The notes: generated by a model not told the origin, from the letters alone. Shown: positions 23,324 through 35,612, numbered from the stretch's first letter. The stretch: 64,000 nucleotides of DNA from Chlamydoabsidia padenii (GCA_025330725.1 JAIWND010000012.1:1-64000); one strand, 5' to 3'. Made by a program: numbers and translations.

Positions 23324-24310
23324 ACCCTCTCTCTTTCTTACTCATATGTGTTATATAGTCATCCTACTTTTTGTTTCTAATCTTATGTATATCTCTCCAC
23401 CTGCTTATTTATTACCCGATGATCCATTCAAATAAAGAGGATGGTCCTTTCTCGGTGAAAACCTGTTTTGAAATCCCGACAGTAGCGGCATTTCTTTTAA
23501 CAGCTATGCACGCTATCCCCTTTTATCATCCTTCTCAATCTCTCCTCACTCCCTTTTAGAAGGACCGGATGTGAGGCATTTTTTTTTTCTTTTCAAGTCT
23601 AGTTGGATTTATCACAAGTTATGTCATGATCGAGAGAGAGAGTATCATATAGAGGATTTATTGAAAAAGAAACTACCATGGAGAGGATGTACCGAAGCCT
23701 TGTTGTGAAAAAAAGATTCTTTTTTTTTTGACATTATGTATCGTATCGATAGTACGGTAACAATAGAATGGATAAGCCCAAATAGCGTGGGACATGCTCT
23801 CACGCCATCAGCAACAATGAAAACATAATTGAACGTTTTCAAAGGAATGAAATAATCATTGAACCTTGTTAAAGGATCTTTTCTTGTTTCTCTTTCCTTA
23901 TCAGTTTGCTATAGTAATACAACCATTAGCGCTATTTTAGTTTTGTACTTTGGTTGCTTGCTCGTGGTGTGAAAACACCCAAACTGGAAAAACAATGGAG
24001 GAGCTGGAGTCGGGTGTTTAAACCGTGTATATGCCGATCCACATTATTTACATCCCGCTTTTTTTGTGGGCCCCTGATTTGATGTGCCCCTCCCCATTTT
24101 TAAATCGCAAACTTAAAACGCCGACATTGTTGGCCAATATAAGCAATCTACACATGTATCCCTTCTCCATTTAGGGCTCTGGGAAGACATCATATCACTC
24201 ACTGGTCGCTTTCATACCATGTCCATGTGACCCACGCTTTTTGGTGGATACATGATAAAATAGAAAGAAAGTGGACGGAACTTGAATTCCCTTTTTACCT
24301 TCCTTCTTCC

Positions 24311-24346
<36 letters not shown>

Positions 24347-24630
24347 TCATGGAACTCTTGCCCTCTCACCATCATCGCATCAACTCAACATAGTAAACAT
24401 ATACCCTTCTCTGGTCAGCAACAGGTAAAGAAAAAAAAAGAATCAGTGGGTGCGGGGCACTTTTCGCAAGAGCTCGCTAACTTTTTTAAATCTGTGAACC
24501 ATTAGTGTAGAAATTTTAACGATGGCTTCTTTTTATTAGTTGCCACTACTTGCAACATCACACAACAAACGTCGTAATACACTCCTCTCAAGAAACTTGC
24601 CAAAGTCAGTCCATCCATTCCATTGTAAAC
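23195..24630. other. Intergenic region, 1.4 kb
   Basis: Contains (CT)n at about 23289-23322, an exact motif core TTTTGAAATCCCG at 23466-23478, a poly-T run at about 24309-24340, and CGGAACTTGAATTCC (weak motif relative) near 24277. A pyrimidine-rich leader-like stretch precedes the interrupted ORF at 24631. No confident gene is seen. Confidence 0.5.
23466..23478 (-). promoter_or_regulatory. GCGGGATTTSAA motif (exact core), no assigned gene
   Basis: TTTTGAAATCCCG on the plus strand. No start codon of a confident gene lies within 1 kb downstream in either direction that is not already served by another copy. Confidence 0.45.
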
Positions 24631-24885
24631 ATGGTGCACAGCAAATCCTCACTCTTCAATCATAAAGGCGATTTACAACTTGACTCTGGGAAAAATGTCA
24701 ATGCGACAGGATCTATACACCATTAAAAGGACGGACAGATTAATGGGTATGATTGTGCCTTTGAAAACGGTACTCACTATGAAATGGAATCCGGCAAAAG
24801 AAAAGGCAAGTTGGCTTCCCAGAGTAGACGATCCAGCGTTACTAATACATCTTTTACTATTCATAGCCACCAAGACGATCCTTAA
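24631..24885 (+). pseudogene. Small ORF interrupted by an in-frame TAA
   Basis: From the ATG at 24631 a 31-codon frame (MVHSKSSLFNHKGDLQLDSG...) ends at TAA 24724-24726. The same frame then stays open for another 52 codons (KDGQINGYDCAFENGTHYEM..., ending SHQDDP) to TAA at 24883. Codon use and composition look protein-like on both sides. No convincing intron removes the stop. The candidate GT-AG pair around it would be about 36 nt with a poor donor. A 3' AATAAA lies near 24997. It may be a nonsense-mutated gene, a readthrough candidate, or a coincidence. I recognise no family. Confidence 0.3.
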
Positions 24886-25398
24886 CCACACCACCGAATC
24901 TTATCTACTACTTTGGCATTCGACCTCTATTGAAAATAATGTAGTCATAGTATCCCACACACATATTTATTTACTTCTCTCTCCCCAATTTATTAATAAA
25001 GAAACAACTCTGTGATAGGTTAAAGCCGTTGTTTTTTACAATCCTTTACTCTACTTAATTCAAGGCCATATGTTTGTTGTGTATTGTTGGTGATTCATGC
25101 GTAGAGGCAGGATTTAGGGGATGATCAGATTACCATTTTTTAAGCGTGGTAATCCTTATGGACAAGAAGGATAGTAGATGGTCTCTCATACTAGATACTA
25201 TTTCTCATCAGATCATGAATAGGTTATAACCACATTAGGTGGTTCATTCAAAACGACGACGGATTTGACAGGTCTCTTTTCAAAAGTGACCAAGGCGGGA
25301 TTTGAATATCGATAAAAAAAAATAGGACGAAGGGGTTATTTCAAGTCCCCGCTGTGTTTTTTTCATTTTCTTCCTCTCTTCTCTCTCTACTTGACACA
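24886..25398. promoter_or_regulatory. Intergenic region and ATP12 promoter
   Basis: Contains an exact motif core GGCGGGATTTGAATATC (25294-25310, 89 bp before the ATP12 ATG) and a variant in reverse orientation TTTCAAGTCCCCGC (25339-25352). No other gene is seen. Confidence 0.5.
25294..25310 (+). promoter_or_regulatory. GCGGGATTTSAA motif, ATP12 promoter
   Basis: GGCGGGATTTGAATATC, exact core, paired with an oppositely oriented variant 29 bp downstream. Confidence 0.6.
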
Positions 25399-26576
25399 AT
25401 GATCTTTTTACGTTCTGGTTTACGCTCAACGCAACGTGCCCTTACCAAGCGGACATTCACATCTTGTCCCTCTTTACGAAATGAAGCTGATACACAACGT
25501 AAGTACAAACCATTAAAAACAAAAGGGGATACGATCTAAAACGACTTTTTTTTTTTTTTTTTTTTTTTTTTTGGCATGATAGGTGCTGAACGTACTATGC
25601 AACGATTCTGGAAAAAGGCTGGTATTAAGGAAGATCAAGGTAAATAAGGAAACACTAATTGAAAAGAAGGGGGGAAACTCTGATTGAGTCGATAATAACC
25701 TTTTTTTTTTTTTTTTTTTTTTTTTCGTCTTTTAGATGGGTTGACGGTCTTGCTTGATCATCGCAATTTACGAACCCCCAGCAAGAATATTATAAAGTTG
25801 GAATCAACTCAAAGGTATTTGGCTCTACTAACAGCGGCGGAATGGGATGCACAAACCAAAGTATTGAAGGCTCACACTCTACCATTGGTAAGTCTATTCT
25901 GATCATATACATATCGTGTTGTCATTATACCTAACCGACTTTATATATATATACAATAGACTTCTATTCTTTCTCGTGCGATTGATGGATTGGACCCTGC
26001 GAATTGCGAAGACCCCAAGGTACGACCAGCCGTGATTGACAAGTTGATGTCCTACTTTGATACCGATGCGACTTGTTACCATGAAGAGTACCCAGAAATC
26101 CTCGTCCAATTACAAGACACCTACTGGAAACCAATCATTGAATGGGCTTCGAATCATTATAATGTCAAGATCAACATCACCACTGATATCTTTGCTGTAC
26201 AACAACCTCAAGAAACCAAGGATACTATGCGGGCTGTCGTCGATCAAATGGATTCTTATGAATTGGCTGCATTCGAACGTGCGGTCTTGACTTCTAAAAG
26301 CTTCCTGATCGGTCTTGCTTTGGTGAAACATGCTATTTCGGTCGAACATGCCTCTCAAGCGGCTCAAGTGGAAATGAATTCTCAAATGGAACGTTGGGGT
26401 GAAGTCGAAGATAGTAAGTTGGATTTGAAAAATAGGAAAAAAAGATAAAGAAGGATAGTGTCACTCATCCTTTTTTTTTTCTTTTTCTTCTTCTAGGTCA
26501 TGATGTAGACCGGGAATACATGCGCCAAACTCTAGGGTCTGTAGCTCTGGCGGTCATGCACAAGAAACAATTGTAG
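25399..26576 (+). CDS. ATP12: Mitochondrial ATP synthase F1 assembly factor 2 (Atp12)
   Basis: Five exons (25399-25498, 25583-25639, 25736-25887, 25960-26413, 26497-26576) give 280 aa. The N terminus (MIFLRSGLRSTQRALTKRTF) is a basic, Ser/Arg-rich mitochondrial presequence. The ATP12 domain shows RTMQRFWKKAGI, then DGLTVLLDHRNLRTPSKN, the conserved LALLTAAEWDAQ, TSILSRAIDG, DTDATCYHEEYPE, and WASNHYNVKINITTDIF. Atp12 is a matrix chaperone that binds the F1 alpha subunit before hexamer assembly. The poly-T runs at 25544-25572 and 25701-25725 are intronic. Confidence 0.95.
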
Positions 26577-28329
26577 AATTAGATCCCCTCCCACCCTCCT
26601 TTTATAATAGTTTGTATATGGTTTGATATTAATAAATAAACAAGGCGTTTTTTAGCACTTTTTATCTCTTCTATGTCTTGTCCAATGTGATTTTCTCTTG
26701 GCTGGTGGTACATTCCCGTGACCGATCCAGGCCCAGTTTAGTGAACGCTAAGACGATGATTCACCTGAATTAGGGCAAGCATAAATCTTAGAATATGGAT
26801 TGGCAGCATAAAGTAAAAGAGTCATTATTAACAAGGTTTAGGATTCCTTCAATCAAATGTAATTTGTGTCTTTGTGGAAGGGTGGCATGGGTGATACATG
26901 CGATAATATTAGATAGAGCAACATTTGCCACCTGTATGATCAGGATGATGGGAATGGGACGGGTCCAAAACAAAGTCAATATGTGTCACTTAGTCTTGTT
27001 TGATGATAACAACTATGTTGAAATAGAACATAGATGGAATCAAATACGCATTGTACAACTTTAATTAGATGGTCCGTGCCACGGAAGAACCAAAAAAAAA
27101 TAAAACAGAGTTGGAAAGAGAAAAAACAAGAGCACGAAAAGTTAATTCATCGATTAACATTTTTGGTTTGTTGTATTATCAATGCTAATGAATATAGATC
27201 ACAAGCATGACGTTATCCCCGCGGTATATTATGCTTTACCGAGTCGTTTGTGTATGGGGAATTACTTTTCAAAACCCGCTCGAGCTTGGAAAAAGGGGTA
27301 AAAAAAAAAAGTAACAAGGTCAAGATGAAAACAGCAAAAAGAATGATGTATCCAGCAAGTAGGTAAATTTAAACTATAAATAAATACATTGTTAATATAA
27401 AAAGAACATACATTTGCATCAATAAGAATTTCCCGGAAAAAAATAGGGGGGCAATCTAGTCAAAGTAGAGCATTTTACGCCTATTTTACAGAAAAATGCT
27501 CGAGTATTCTCTCTATTTGGTACAAACAAATGCATACTATCTTCACTAGGTCACTACAAAGAAGATACTTCTGAATATTTGATCCAGATCAGGCCATATA
27601 TAAACAGAAACAGGATAGATAACAGCATTTCTTTTACCTTCCTCCCCTTTTCTTCTTTTTCTTTTTCTTTTTCTTCTATCCTTGTGGAAAACTATATTCA
27701 GCTTTATTCTTTCAAGTCATGTCATCAAAGTATCATTTTCATCGCCATCATTAAATTTAGACTGTCTCCATTTCCAATCAAAGATCATTTCAAACCCCTC
27801 TGGCGGTCTTCAGACGGCCGCAAACCCAGACCTAACAATCCAAGGCCACCCACCAAACCACCTTCTCCTCCTCCAAATCAGCATGTAAGAGTTTCCTTCA
27901 TCATCAGAATAAAATGTATTTTACCTGTCTTTTGCGTCTCCTTTCATCAATGAGTCAAACAAGAAAAATTGAAACACCACTCTCTCTCTCTCTTTTTTTT
28001 ATTTTATTTTTACAAGCGCTAATACATAGGAATGTGAAAGTAACACCAGAATGATTAGTTAATCGTTTATCCGTACCTTATTTATCAGTGAACATGTTAC
28101 AATCTTTATTCTTTCTAGAATAAATTCAACCATTCGGGGTTTAATATGGTCCATTCATGCAAAAAAACGCAAACTCCGACCCCGACATGTTTTAACATGC
28201 GCCTTTTTTTTTTTATTTTTTTACAAACCCAAATGATTTTTAAAAAGATGATACATTTGTATAGTGGGATGTTTATTTGTTTATTGAGTGTTTAAATAAT
28301 AGACCTATCTAAAAAAAGGAAGGGGGAGA
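26577..28329. other. Long intergenic region, possible small gene near 27.7 kb
   Basis: A motif relative TTTTCAAAACCCGCT lies at 27266-27280 and a TATA box (TATATAAA) at 27597-27604. About 120 bp after the TATA box a stretch at 27719-27890 reads as Pro/Arg-rich open frame (RKPRPNNPRPPTKPPSPPP) ending at a GTAAGA donor-like site, but I could not build a closed gene model. The 3' flanks of ATP12 (AATAAA near 26630) and the sulfate permease bound the region. Confidence 0.4.
27597..27604 (+). promoter_or_regulatory. TATA-like box without a confirmed gene
   Basis: TATATAAA, followed at about 50 bp by a long pyrimidine-rich stretch and then a Pro-rich open frame. Confidence 0.3.
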
Positions 28330-29355
28330 CTATACTACAAGGCTTTGTTCAATAGATTCAATGGCATCCGATACTTTTCCAAAGATATGATCTTTACCAA
28401 CCAAGTCCAACAAACCCGATTTTTCAAAGGTGGCCATAGGTCTTGAGCGAAGCTTGACAAAATAGACACTGACTTGACGTGCATGGTAGGCCATAACGAT
28501 TTCCATCAAGATTTGTACAGCACTATGATAAAAAAAAAGAGAGAGGTTAGAACATGGAGCAACAAGGGAAGGAATAAGAGGAGTGTGTTTACCTTGCATC
28601 AATATAGGGCATACTTCCAACATCAAATATAGTGAAAGAGGATTCTCGTAACCGAGGACTTTCAGAAGGATGAATGGACATGTCACCAAAGATTTCCAAA
28701 CGTCTTAATCTATCCTTCAATTGACCTAATATAAAATCCGTGTTAGTTATCAACCTTTTTTTTTTTTTTTTCCCTTTTATACATGATTGGATTTACCTGT
28801 ATTAGCAAAGAAGAGTGGTTCTTCAATTCGAACAATCAATACATCTTCTAAATGTTCGATTGATTGAGGATCCCCTTGAATTGGTTTAAACTTGTTTGTC
28901 GTACCCTTTACACGACCCTATTCATCAAATCAAGAAAGAGTCAATACCTACATGTTAAGTGAGTGATTTTTTTTTTTTTTTATGTATGCCTACCATGATT
29001 GAAATCCTAGGATAGCTTGTTTCTCTGATCGTCAAGATTAAAGATAGAGTCACCGCCAACAGAGTGCCGAATTCCAAAGAGATTGCCATGGTAGCCAAAA
29101 ATGTGACTAACAGCAATGCCAAGTCTCGCCATGCCCCGATCTTGAAGATAAAATGCAAATCCTCCGGAAGTTCGGACAATAGTGACAGGACAGCCACAAA
29201 GATGATGGCAGATAGCACCGTCTTGGGTAGATAGTAAAAGTAGGGTAAAAGCACCAAGATAGCCATTAATGCCACCAAACCAGAGATTAAGCCAGCCATT
29301 TGAGTACTTGCCCCTGCACGATCATTGATTTTACTTCTAGCTACCTATATGCAGA

Positions 29356-29391
<36 letters not shown>

Positions 29392-30943
29392 ATAGATAGT
29401 TAGTTAGACTAGACAAAAGAGTTCCCTTTAACTTACCGATCCATACGCAGGAATACCTTGGAACAATCCCGAGGCAATGTTGGCAATACCCAGAGCGACC
29501 AGTTCACGATTTGCACTGACAGAGTAGTTGTGACGACTAGAGTAAGTCTTTGCAATGACAATGGATTCCACAAACCCAATGATGGCAATCATGGCTGCCG
29601 TCACAATCAAATCCTTCATGTGTTTGGTAGGAGGGAAGGACGGAATGGATGGAGCGGGAATACCCGTGTTCTTGATATGCCCAAGTATCTGCAACCCTTC
29701 AAGGTCCCATCGAAAGTAGCGTGTGAGAAAGATTGCCATAATCACCATAAAGAGCACCTCGGGTAAGAGTTGTACCCAACGACTGTTCACTCCACACCTA
29801 GACTTGATGGATCGTACCACGAGTAAAAAGACCACCGAAGATAACGACACAATAGACGACAGACGATGTGCATATTGAATGTTGGCGAATAAAAACAAGA
29901 GACGTTCAAGCGTGGTTGAAGCTTCGGTCAGACCCATTTTTTGACTTTGTTCGACCAGACCCAAGAGCATGATTGATTGTTGCACCATCACCACTAACGC
30001 CACCCCGGTGATAAATCCACGAAGCAGGGCTCGGCTCATCAGACTGTCAACAAACCCCAAACGGAAGATGCCTAACAAAAAGGTAAATAGACCGACAAAG
30101 AGAGTCATCAGGCAGGACCAAGCAAGAGGATCAATTTGATAATCCTTTATATGTTGTTGTTGAGCAATGGAGGAGCCCACAAGCAGGGCAAGGGGAGCTT
30201 CTGGACCCACTGACATTTGTCTATATATTTTTTTTCAAACGTAAGTGGATTAATATGGTTATGTTTGTAAACATATATGTAAAATGTTCTTTTTTTTTGG
30301 TTTTTTGTTTTGCTACCTTGACATTCCAAATATAGCATAGGTGATAGCCGGGAAGGCGATCCCATAAAGTCCATGAATGGCATCCAATTTGCATAAAGCC
30401 GTTGCATATGATAGTCCCAGTGGAATTAATAAACAAGAGATAGTAAGCCCTGCAAAGAGATCACCAAAGAAGGCATTAAAGTTGTACAGGGGCAGCCATT
30501 GTAAGATAGGAAGATAATACTTTGACCGTACTTTAAACCAGGTCCAGGTATCTCTTGGTTTACTATCATATTGAGGTTGAGCAGGAGGTACTAGGGGAGA
30601 AAAAAAAAGTTTTCGTCATTAGTACTACAGTACTGATTTACAAATATATATAAACCATACTTACTGGGTGAGCTGGCCATATAGCGCTGATGTAGTGACT
30701 GATCTGGTGAGCCTAATAAAGCTTGGGTTTCAGACTGGTAGTCATTAGTAGAAGGAACATATGTTGTATCGCATTCACTATCACTACTGGTATCATAATG
30801 TAATATGTGGACACCTAATTAAAAAAAAGTAAAAGAAAGAATGAGTGGATGAGTTCATTGTCAGGTCATCAGTTGTATTATTCCTTTTATGTTGTTTTAC
30901 TTGTGTATGAATGAGATAGATTAGGATCGGTGGTTGGAGCCAT
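28330..30943 (-). CDS. SulP-family (SLC26-like) sulfate/anion permease with STAS domain
   Basis: Eight exons (30901-30943, 30665-30814, 30317-30590, 29437-30220, 28994-29344, 28797-28917, 28593-28725, 28330-28522) give 682 aa. A soluble Ser-rich N terminus of about 65 aa leads to the SulP start WFKVRSKYYLPILQWLPLYN and FFGDLFAGLTISCLLIPLGL. The family signature follows: SVGPEAPLALLVGSSIAQ, AYGSVARSKINDRAGASTQM (the SRT/SKxN-like element), and hydrophobic helices through LLAVTLSLIL. A C-terminal STAS domain is clear (FTIFDVGSMPYIDASAVQIL, with the IDASA nucleotide-loop motif). It probably imports sulfate or a related oxyanion, but plant-like SulP members also move molybdate, so the substrate is inferred. 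MET3 lies 14 kb upstream. Confidence 0.92.
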
Positions 30944-30966
30944 TTAAAAGGACAAAAGAGAAGGAA

Positions 30967-30975
<9 letters not shown>

Positions 30976-31038
<63 letters not shown>
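30976..31038. repeat. (GA)n microsatellite
   Basis: About 30 GA units just upstream of the sulfate permease start codon. Confidence 0.9.
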
Positions 31039-31043
<5 letters not shown>

Positions 31044-31101
31044 AGAGCAAGGAGTTGAAAAAAAAAAAAAAAAAAAAAGGAATACTAGGTTCAACGCATG
31101 A

Positions 31102-31116
31102 GCGGGATTTCAAAAT
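31102..31116 (+). promoter_or_regulatory. GCGGGATTTSAA motif, sulfate permease promoter
   Basis: GCGGGATTTCAAAAT, exact core with C at S, 159 bp from the permease ATG. Confidence 0.55.
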
Positions 31117-32177
31117 AATCGAATGCGAAAAGACCTCACCTTACCACTCCTTATTTATTGTAGATGGTTATATTTCTTTTTATACATGATAAAAGCACCA
31201 TTAAGAGAGTCTAAATAATACATAAAAACTGTTTATAGAAGTTTTTTTTTTTTTTTTAAACACATTTTTGAGAACTCCCTCAACCAAAATAGAACATCCA
31301 ACAATCCAGTTCCTGTAGGCACAGTACCAGGACCCAATCGATGTCTATTTAAAATATCTTCATTTCATCAGTTGTTTGATGCATAATGCGTCTAACAACA
31401 TGTATGTGAAATGTATAATATCGTTCACAAGGTTCAGCCCCTCCCTTGTGTCGTTCTATATAGTTATGTAAGATTTCCGGGGTTTGAAATTTACTGACTG
31501 GGCTAGAGCCTAAATCGATGATGGGCTGTTTTTCCGTTTCCTTGCTTCTCTTTCCCACTTATTAATGGTCAAATCAAATTACGGTCAATTTAATCAAGGT
31601 ATACAAAAAAGAATAAAGGTGTTGAAGTGTGACTTGAAACTAACCAGCAACTTGTACCTTGTTATTAGGGGAAGTATGTCTATGTTTGTTGTTTACTTGC
31701 CTGTACGATATATGCGATCTTGTTATGACCAACCGTCTCTAATGGTGTGGTATTTAATATGAAACTCCAACAAAGAAACAACAAAGAAAATGGAAAACAC
31801 GACAAGGACAAGTGTTTTGTATTCTATTGTATGTCTACAGAAGTAACAAAGAACCTGAAGGGAAGTATGAAGTCTGGCTTTTTATCACTTGGTCTCATTA
31901 TTACAGCACCACATGCATATCCTCTTTTTTTTTTTTTTTACCCCTTATCTGACTTCCAACGAACTTGTGGATTATAAATATCCTACCACCCCCCCCTTCT
32001 CTCTCTTCTCCCCTTTTTCTTATTAACAATATCTTTTATTTTATATATTCCCTTTTCTTCCCCTTTTTCCTTCTCTTCCTTCCTCATCCTCATCTCTTCT
32101 TCATTATACCTTTATTATTCCCTAACATTATATATCTACCGGGCTCATACTTCTCTTCCATCTACTTCTCTTGGACT

Positions 32178-33021
32178 ATGGATTGTTACCTTACGATTGA
32201 CGATTTGTCTCCACCTGCAACTCCACCCAGCAGCAGCACCAGTACTAGCAGTACTACCACCACTTGTAGTCAACGGCACCTCGGCAATACCGACACAACA
32301 GCTACATATTTGGGAACAAAGGTGATGGCCACTAAAAAGGAAACCCTAGTCATGCCGCTTGACATGATAGCCCACGTCAAGGCAGCTTTTCGACACCTGA
32401 CAATGAATCAAAAACAGCAGTTTTTAACCGAACTTATTGGATGTTGCGACAATACTCTACTGGCATTCATCAATACTCTTGTGGCACCCAAGCTAAAGGT
32501 GGACTTTCTTCGACTCTTACCAACAGAAATCTCATTACATGTGCTCTCTTATATTGATGATCCTTACACCTTGGCTCAAGCTTCTCGGGTATCCACTGCC
32601 TGGCATTCTGTTTTAATGGATGAAACCATTTGGAAGGAATTATGCTATCAACATCATTATCACCCTCCTTTATCAATCAGTCATGGTGACAGCACCAACA
32701 GCAACAATAGCAGCAACAACCATAATGGCAACATCAACAATAACATCATCAACAACAGCAACATCAATAACAACTCCTATGGTATAGAAGATAAGGAAGA
32801 AGAAGAAGAGGAAATCGACGATAATCAACCATTTGGACAGCAACAATACAAATTATTTCAACATTTATCCTTATCTTCTTCGGTGGATAAACGACGATAC
32901 AAGAAAAAGAAGGCATACAAACCACTTTCCTCAACCTCAATATCAAAATCATCAGTAATTACTTCTACAGCATTAACGTCAACGTCAACATCCATAGCAT
33001 CATCATCATCATCATCAATAG

Positions 33022-33074
<53 letters not shown>

Positions 33075-33078
33075 ATAG

Positions 33079-33113
<35 letters not shown>

Positions 33114-34296
33114 CCAGCATCTCCTGCATCATCATTATCTTCTATTCCTTCTTATAAAAACTTCTTCCGGCGACAGTATCAAATTGACATGGCATGGAAC
33201 AATGGCGGGGCTCAAATAACAGCATGCCCTAATGATATTGGCAATGCATTGGTGACAAGTCTACAAATGGATGAAGAATTTATCGTGGTGGGCTGTGACA
33301 ATAATCGAATTGAAGTATTTGATGCAACAACGGGAAACTATTTGCGCACTTTACGTGGTCATCATGGCGGTGTTTGGGCTCTTCAATTTATCAAAACAGA
33401 ATCTCATTGTATCTTGGTCTCAGGCGGATGTGATCGGTAAGTCGTGGTTGTTTTACTTTTAATTATTCATTCTCATGATTCTTTCTTCTATTACCTATAG
33501 TGATGCAAGGGTTTGGAATCTGCGCACGGGACAACTTTACCATACTTTACAAGGACATTCCTCTACCATTCGATGCCTCAAGATTCGGGACAGCAAAACG
33601 GCAGTGACGGGATCTAGGGACGCATCACTTCGAATCTGGGATATCGAACATGGACGACTGAAACATCTTTGCCTGGGTCATCACTCTAGTGTACGATGCC
33701 TGGACATTCGGGGTGACCTGGTGGTATCTGGGTCATATGACGGTACAGCACGGCTTTGGCAAATTGAAACTGGTGAATGTCTCTTTGTTTGTCGGGGTCA
33801 TCAATCACAAATCTATGCCGTGGCCTTTGATGATACTAGGATCGTGACAGGCTCATTGGATTCAACCATCAAAGTGTGGTCGATAGCTGATGGTGGTAAA
33901 TGCGTGGCAACTCTTCATGGACATACTACTTTGGTTGGTCATCTGCAACTGTTGCCTGATCTCCTGATCTCCGGTGGTTCAGATGGCTGTTTACGGTTTT
34001 GGAATTTGACAACATACGAATGCAAACATCGGATCTCGGCACACGATAATTCTGTTACTTGTCTTCAGGTGGATGGAAAACATGTCCTTAGTGGTGGGTC
34101 GGATGGAAGTGTAAAGTTGTTTGATCTGAACTCTGGTCAACTCGTACGGTCTTTTACTCAACCTGGTCGAACTGTTTGGAAATTGGAATGTCAAGCGACA
34201 AAGGCCGTTGTCGTTATTCAAAGAAGACTACACAGGGATCAGGATGGTGCCTTCCATACAGCTATAGAATTACATGACTTTGATCACCAACAATAG
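32178..34296 (+). CDS. F-box/WD40 protein (Cdc4/Fbw7/Pop1-like SCF substrate receptor)
   Basis: Exons 32178-33436 and 33501-34296 give 684 aa. An F-box lies at about residues 108-155 (DFLRLLPTEISLHVLSYIDD, AQASRVSTAWHSV, IWKELCYQHH). A long low-complexity linker (Asn-rich, acidic, then poly-Ser from a TCA repeat at 32998-33112) follows. A C-terminal WD40 propeller of about seven repeats ends the protein (GHHGGVWALQF, GGCDRDARVWN, GHSSTIRCLKI, GSRDASLRIWD, GSYDGTARLWQ, GSLDSTIKVWS, GGSDGSVKLFD). Such proteins bring phosphorylated substrates to the SCF ubiquitin ligase. The start is placed at 32178. The open frame extends 71 codons further, but that part is pyrimidine-rich leader. Confidence 0.93.
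32998..33112. repeat. (TCA)n coding microsatellite (poly-Ser)
   Basis: Interrupted TCA/ATC repeat encoding Ser runs broken by Ile-Ala in the linker of the F-box/WD40 protein. Likely length-variable. Confidence 0.9.
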
Positions 34297-34977
34297 TATA
34301 TTATACTCCCCTTTTATCTCCTTTTTTTATTATTATTATTCACTTGACTATTTACCCCCTTCTCTCTCTTTCTCTCCTTTTATCAATGTAGTTTGTTTAT
34401 TATATTTCACAATATTTGTCTATGAAAGTCTTTTTTTTTATACATTTGAAGGATGGTGAAAACAAAAAAGTAGTGATAGTGTTTAGGATCTTCTTCTTTG
34501 ATGATGATAATAACAATAATAAAAACTTTTTATCTCTTTATCTTGTCGGACTTATAAAATCAATGCATGATACCCAGTTTATCGATGACATTGTCAAAAA
34601 ATATAGCTATACGTATATAATTACGTATACAGAAGGATAGTAAAAGGTAAGATGGCGAACTCTTATGGACTGCTTAGTAGTGCGTAGTTTTTTCTCACAT
34701 TGTTGTACGGCACGGATGAGTCATAAAACACTCGATGCGAAGTGTGCCATCTTCCACATACATCAAAAGTGTTCTCTCCGCCTTCCGTATATGATCAATG
34801 TACGAGTCTTTCCTTTTTCATGTATTCAAAATTCCAGTTCCGCTTTTAAAGTTTGAACTGCCAAAAGGTTTGGCGGCGACGCGGGATTTGAAATTTTAAT
34901 TTATATATGAAGATCATTGGTTTTTTTTCTTTGAGTTTCTTTCCTCTTCTCTCATTCACTTTTTAACAATCTTCAAA
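34297..34977. promoter_or_regulatory. Intergenic region and MAPEG-gene promoter
   Basis: 3' flank of the F-box gene, then an exact motif core GCGGGATTTGAAATT at 34881-34895, 83 bp before the MAPEG ATG. Short frames here have no support. Confidence 0.5.
34881..34895 (+). promoter_or_regulatory. GCGGGATTTSAA motif, MAPEG promoter
   Basis: GCGGGATTTGAAATT, exact core. The 3' half ATTTGAAAT is nearly palindromic. Confidence 0.6.
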
Positions 34978-35612
34978 ATGCCTATTGTTGTCCCTTCTGA
35001 ATACGGATACGTAAGTACCTTTCTCTCTCTTTCTCTTTATTTGTACAATCGCTTACATATTGTTGTTGTTTTTAGGTCCTTGCTGTCTCTGCCGTTAGTG
35101 CTTTGCAATTAGCTTGGTTAGCCGCTGGTGTAGGTGCTGCTCGTAAGAAGGCTGGTGTTCCATACCCATATGGTAAGTCGTCCACTTTAAACCCCAACTT
35201 GATTACTCACTCTATCCTCTTGTAGTGTATGCCGAAAAAAGCGAAGTCGAAAAGACTGACGGTGAAAAGGACAAGGCGAAACATCTCTTCAACTGTGCCC
35301 AACGCGCTCATCAAAACACTCTTGGTAAGGAAAAGGAAAAAAGAAGAAAAAAATGACATAGGTATTAAAAGAAGTATTTTCATTTCAATAGAATACTTCC
35401 CTGTGTTCAACACGTTGTTGTTGATTGGTGGGATCAGCCATCCCGAAATCTCTGCTGGTGCAGGTGCCGTCTACTTGGTTGGTCGAATTGCCTATGCTAT
35501 TGGTTATAAGACTGGTGAAGTAAAGAAACGCTCCCGAGGTTCTTTCGGCTACTTGGGTTTACTTACCTTGTTATATACTACTGGCTCTACCATCTACTCT
35601 TTGCTCAAGTAA
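34978..35612 (+). CDS. Microsomal glutathione S-transferase 3-like MAPEG protein
   Basis: Four exons (34978-35010, 35076-35172, 35226-35324, 35392-35612) give 149 aa, the size of human MGST3 (152). Four hydrophobic helices are visible. The MAPEG signature FNCAQRAHQNTLEYFP (RxHxNxxE type) lies at the end of the first loop, and the helix SAGAGAVYLVGRIAYAIGY is the second conserved block. These are ER-membrane glutathione transferases/peroxidases acting on lipid hydroperoxides and leukotriene-like substrates. The activity is inferred from family membership. Confidence 0.93.

Larger units (their letters stand above)
30944..32177. other. Intergenic region SulP to F-box gene
   Basis: Contains (GA)n at about 30976-31038 and a poly-A run at about 31059-31078. 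An exact motif core GCGGGATTTCAAAAT lies at 31102-31116, 159 bp upstream of the permease, and a variant CCGGGGTTTGAAATTT at 31477-31492. A 69-codon minus-strand frame (31349-31558) overlaps the variant motif and is not supported. A pyrimidine-rich leader precedes the F-box gene. Confidence 0.5.

Noticed and set aside
31349..31558. 69-codon minus-strand ORF (MGKRSKETEKQPIID...) with a possible downstream exon near 31240-31345
   Set aside because: It overlaps a promoter-motif variant and the internal GTAAAT...ATAG segment, its donor to the next open stretch is non-consensus, and no family is recognisable. It might still be a small gene, but I cannot support it.
31965..32177. 71-codon N-terminal extension of the F-box/WD40 protein
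   Set aside because: Translated CT/TTT-rich leader, hydrophobic by composition. The ATG at 32178 starts the natural acidic N terminus.
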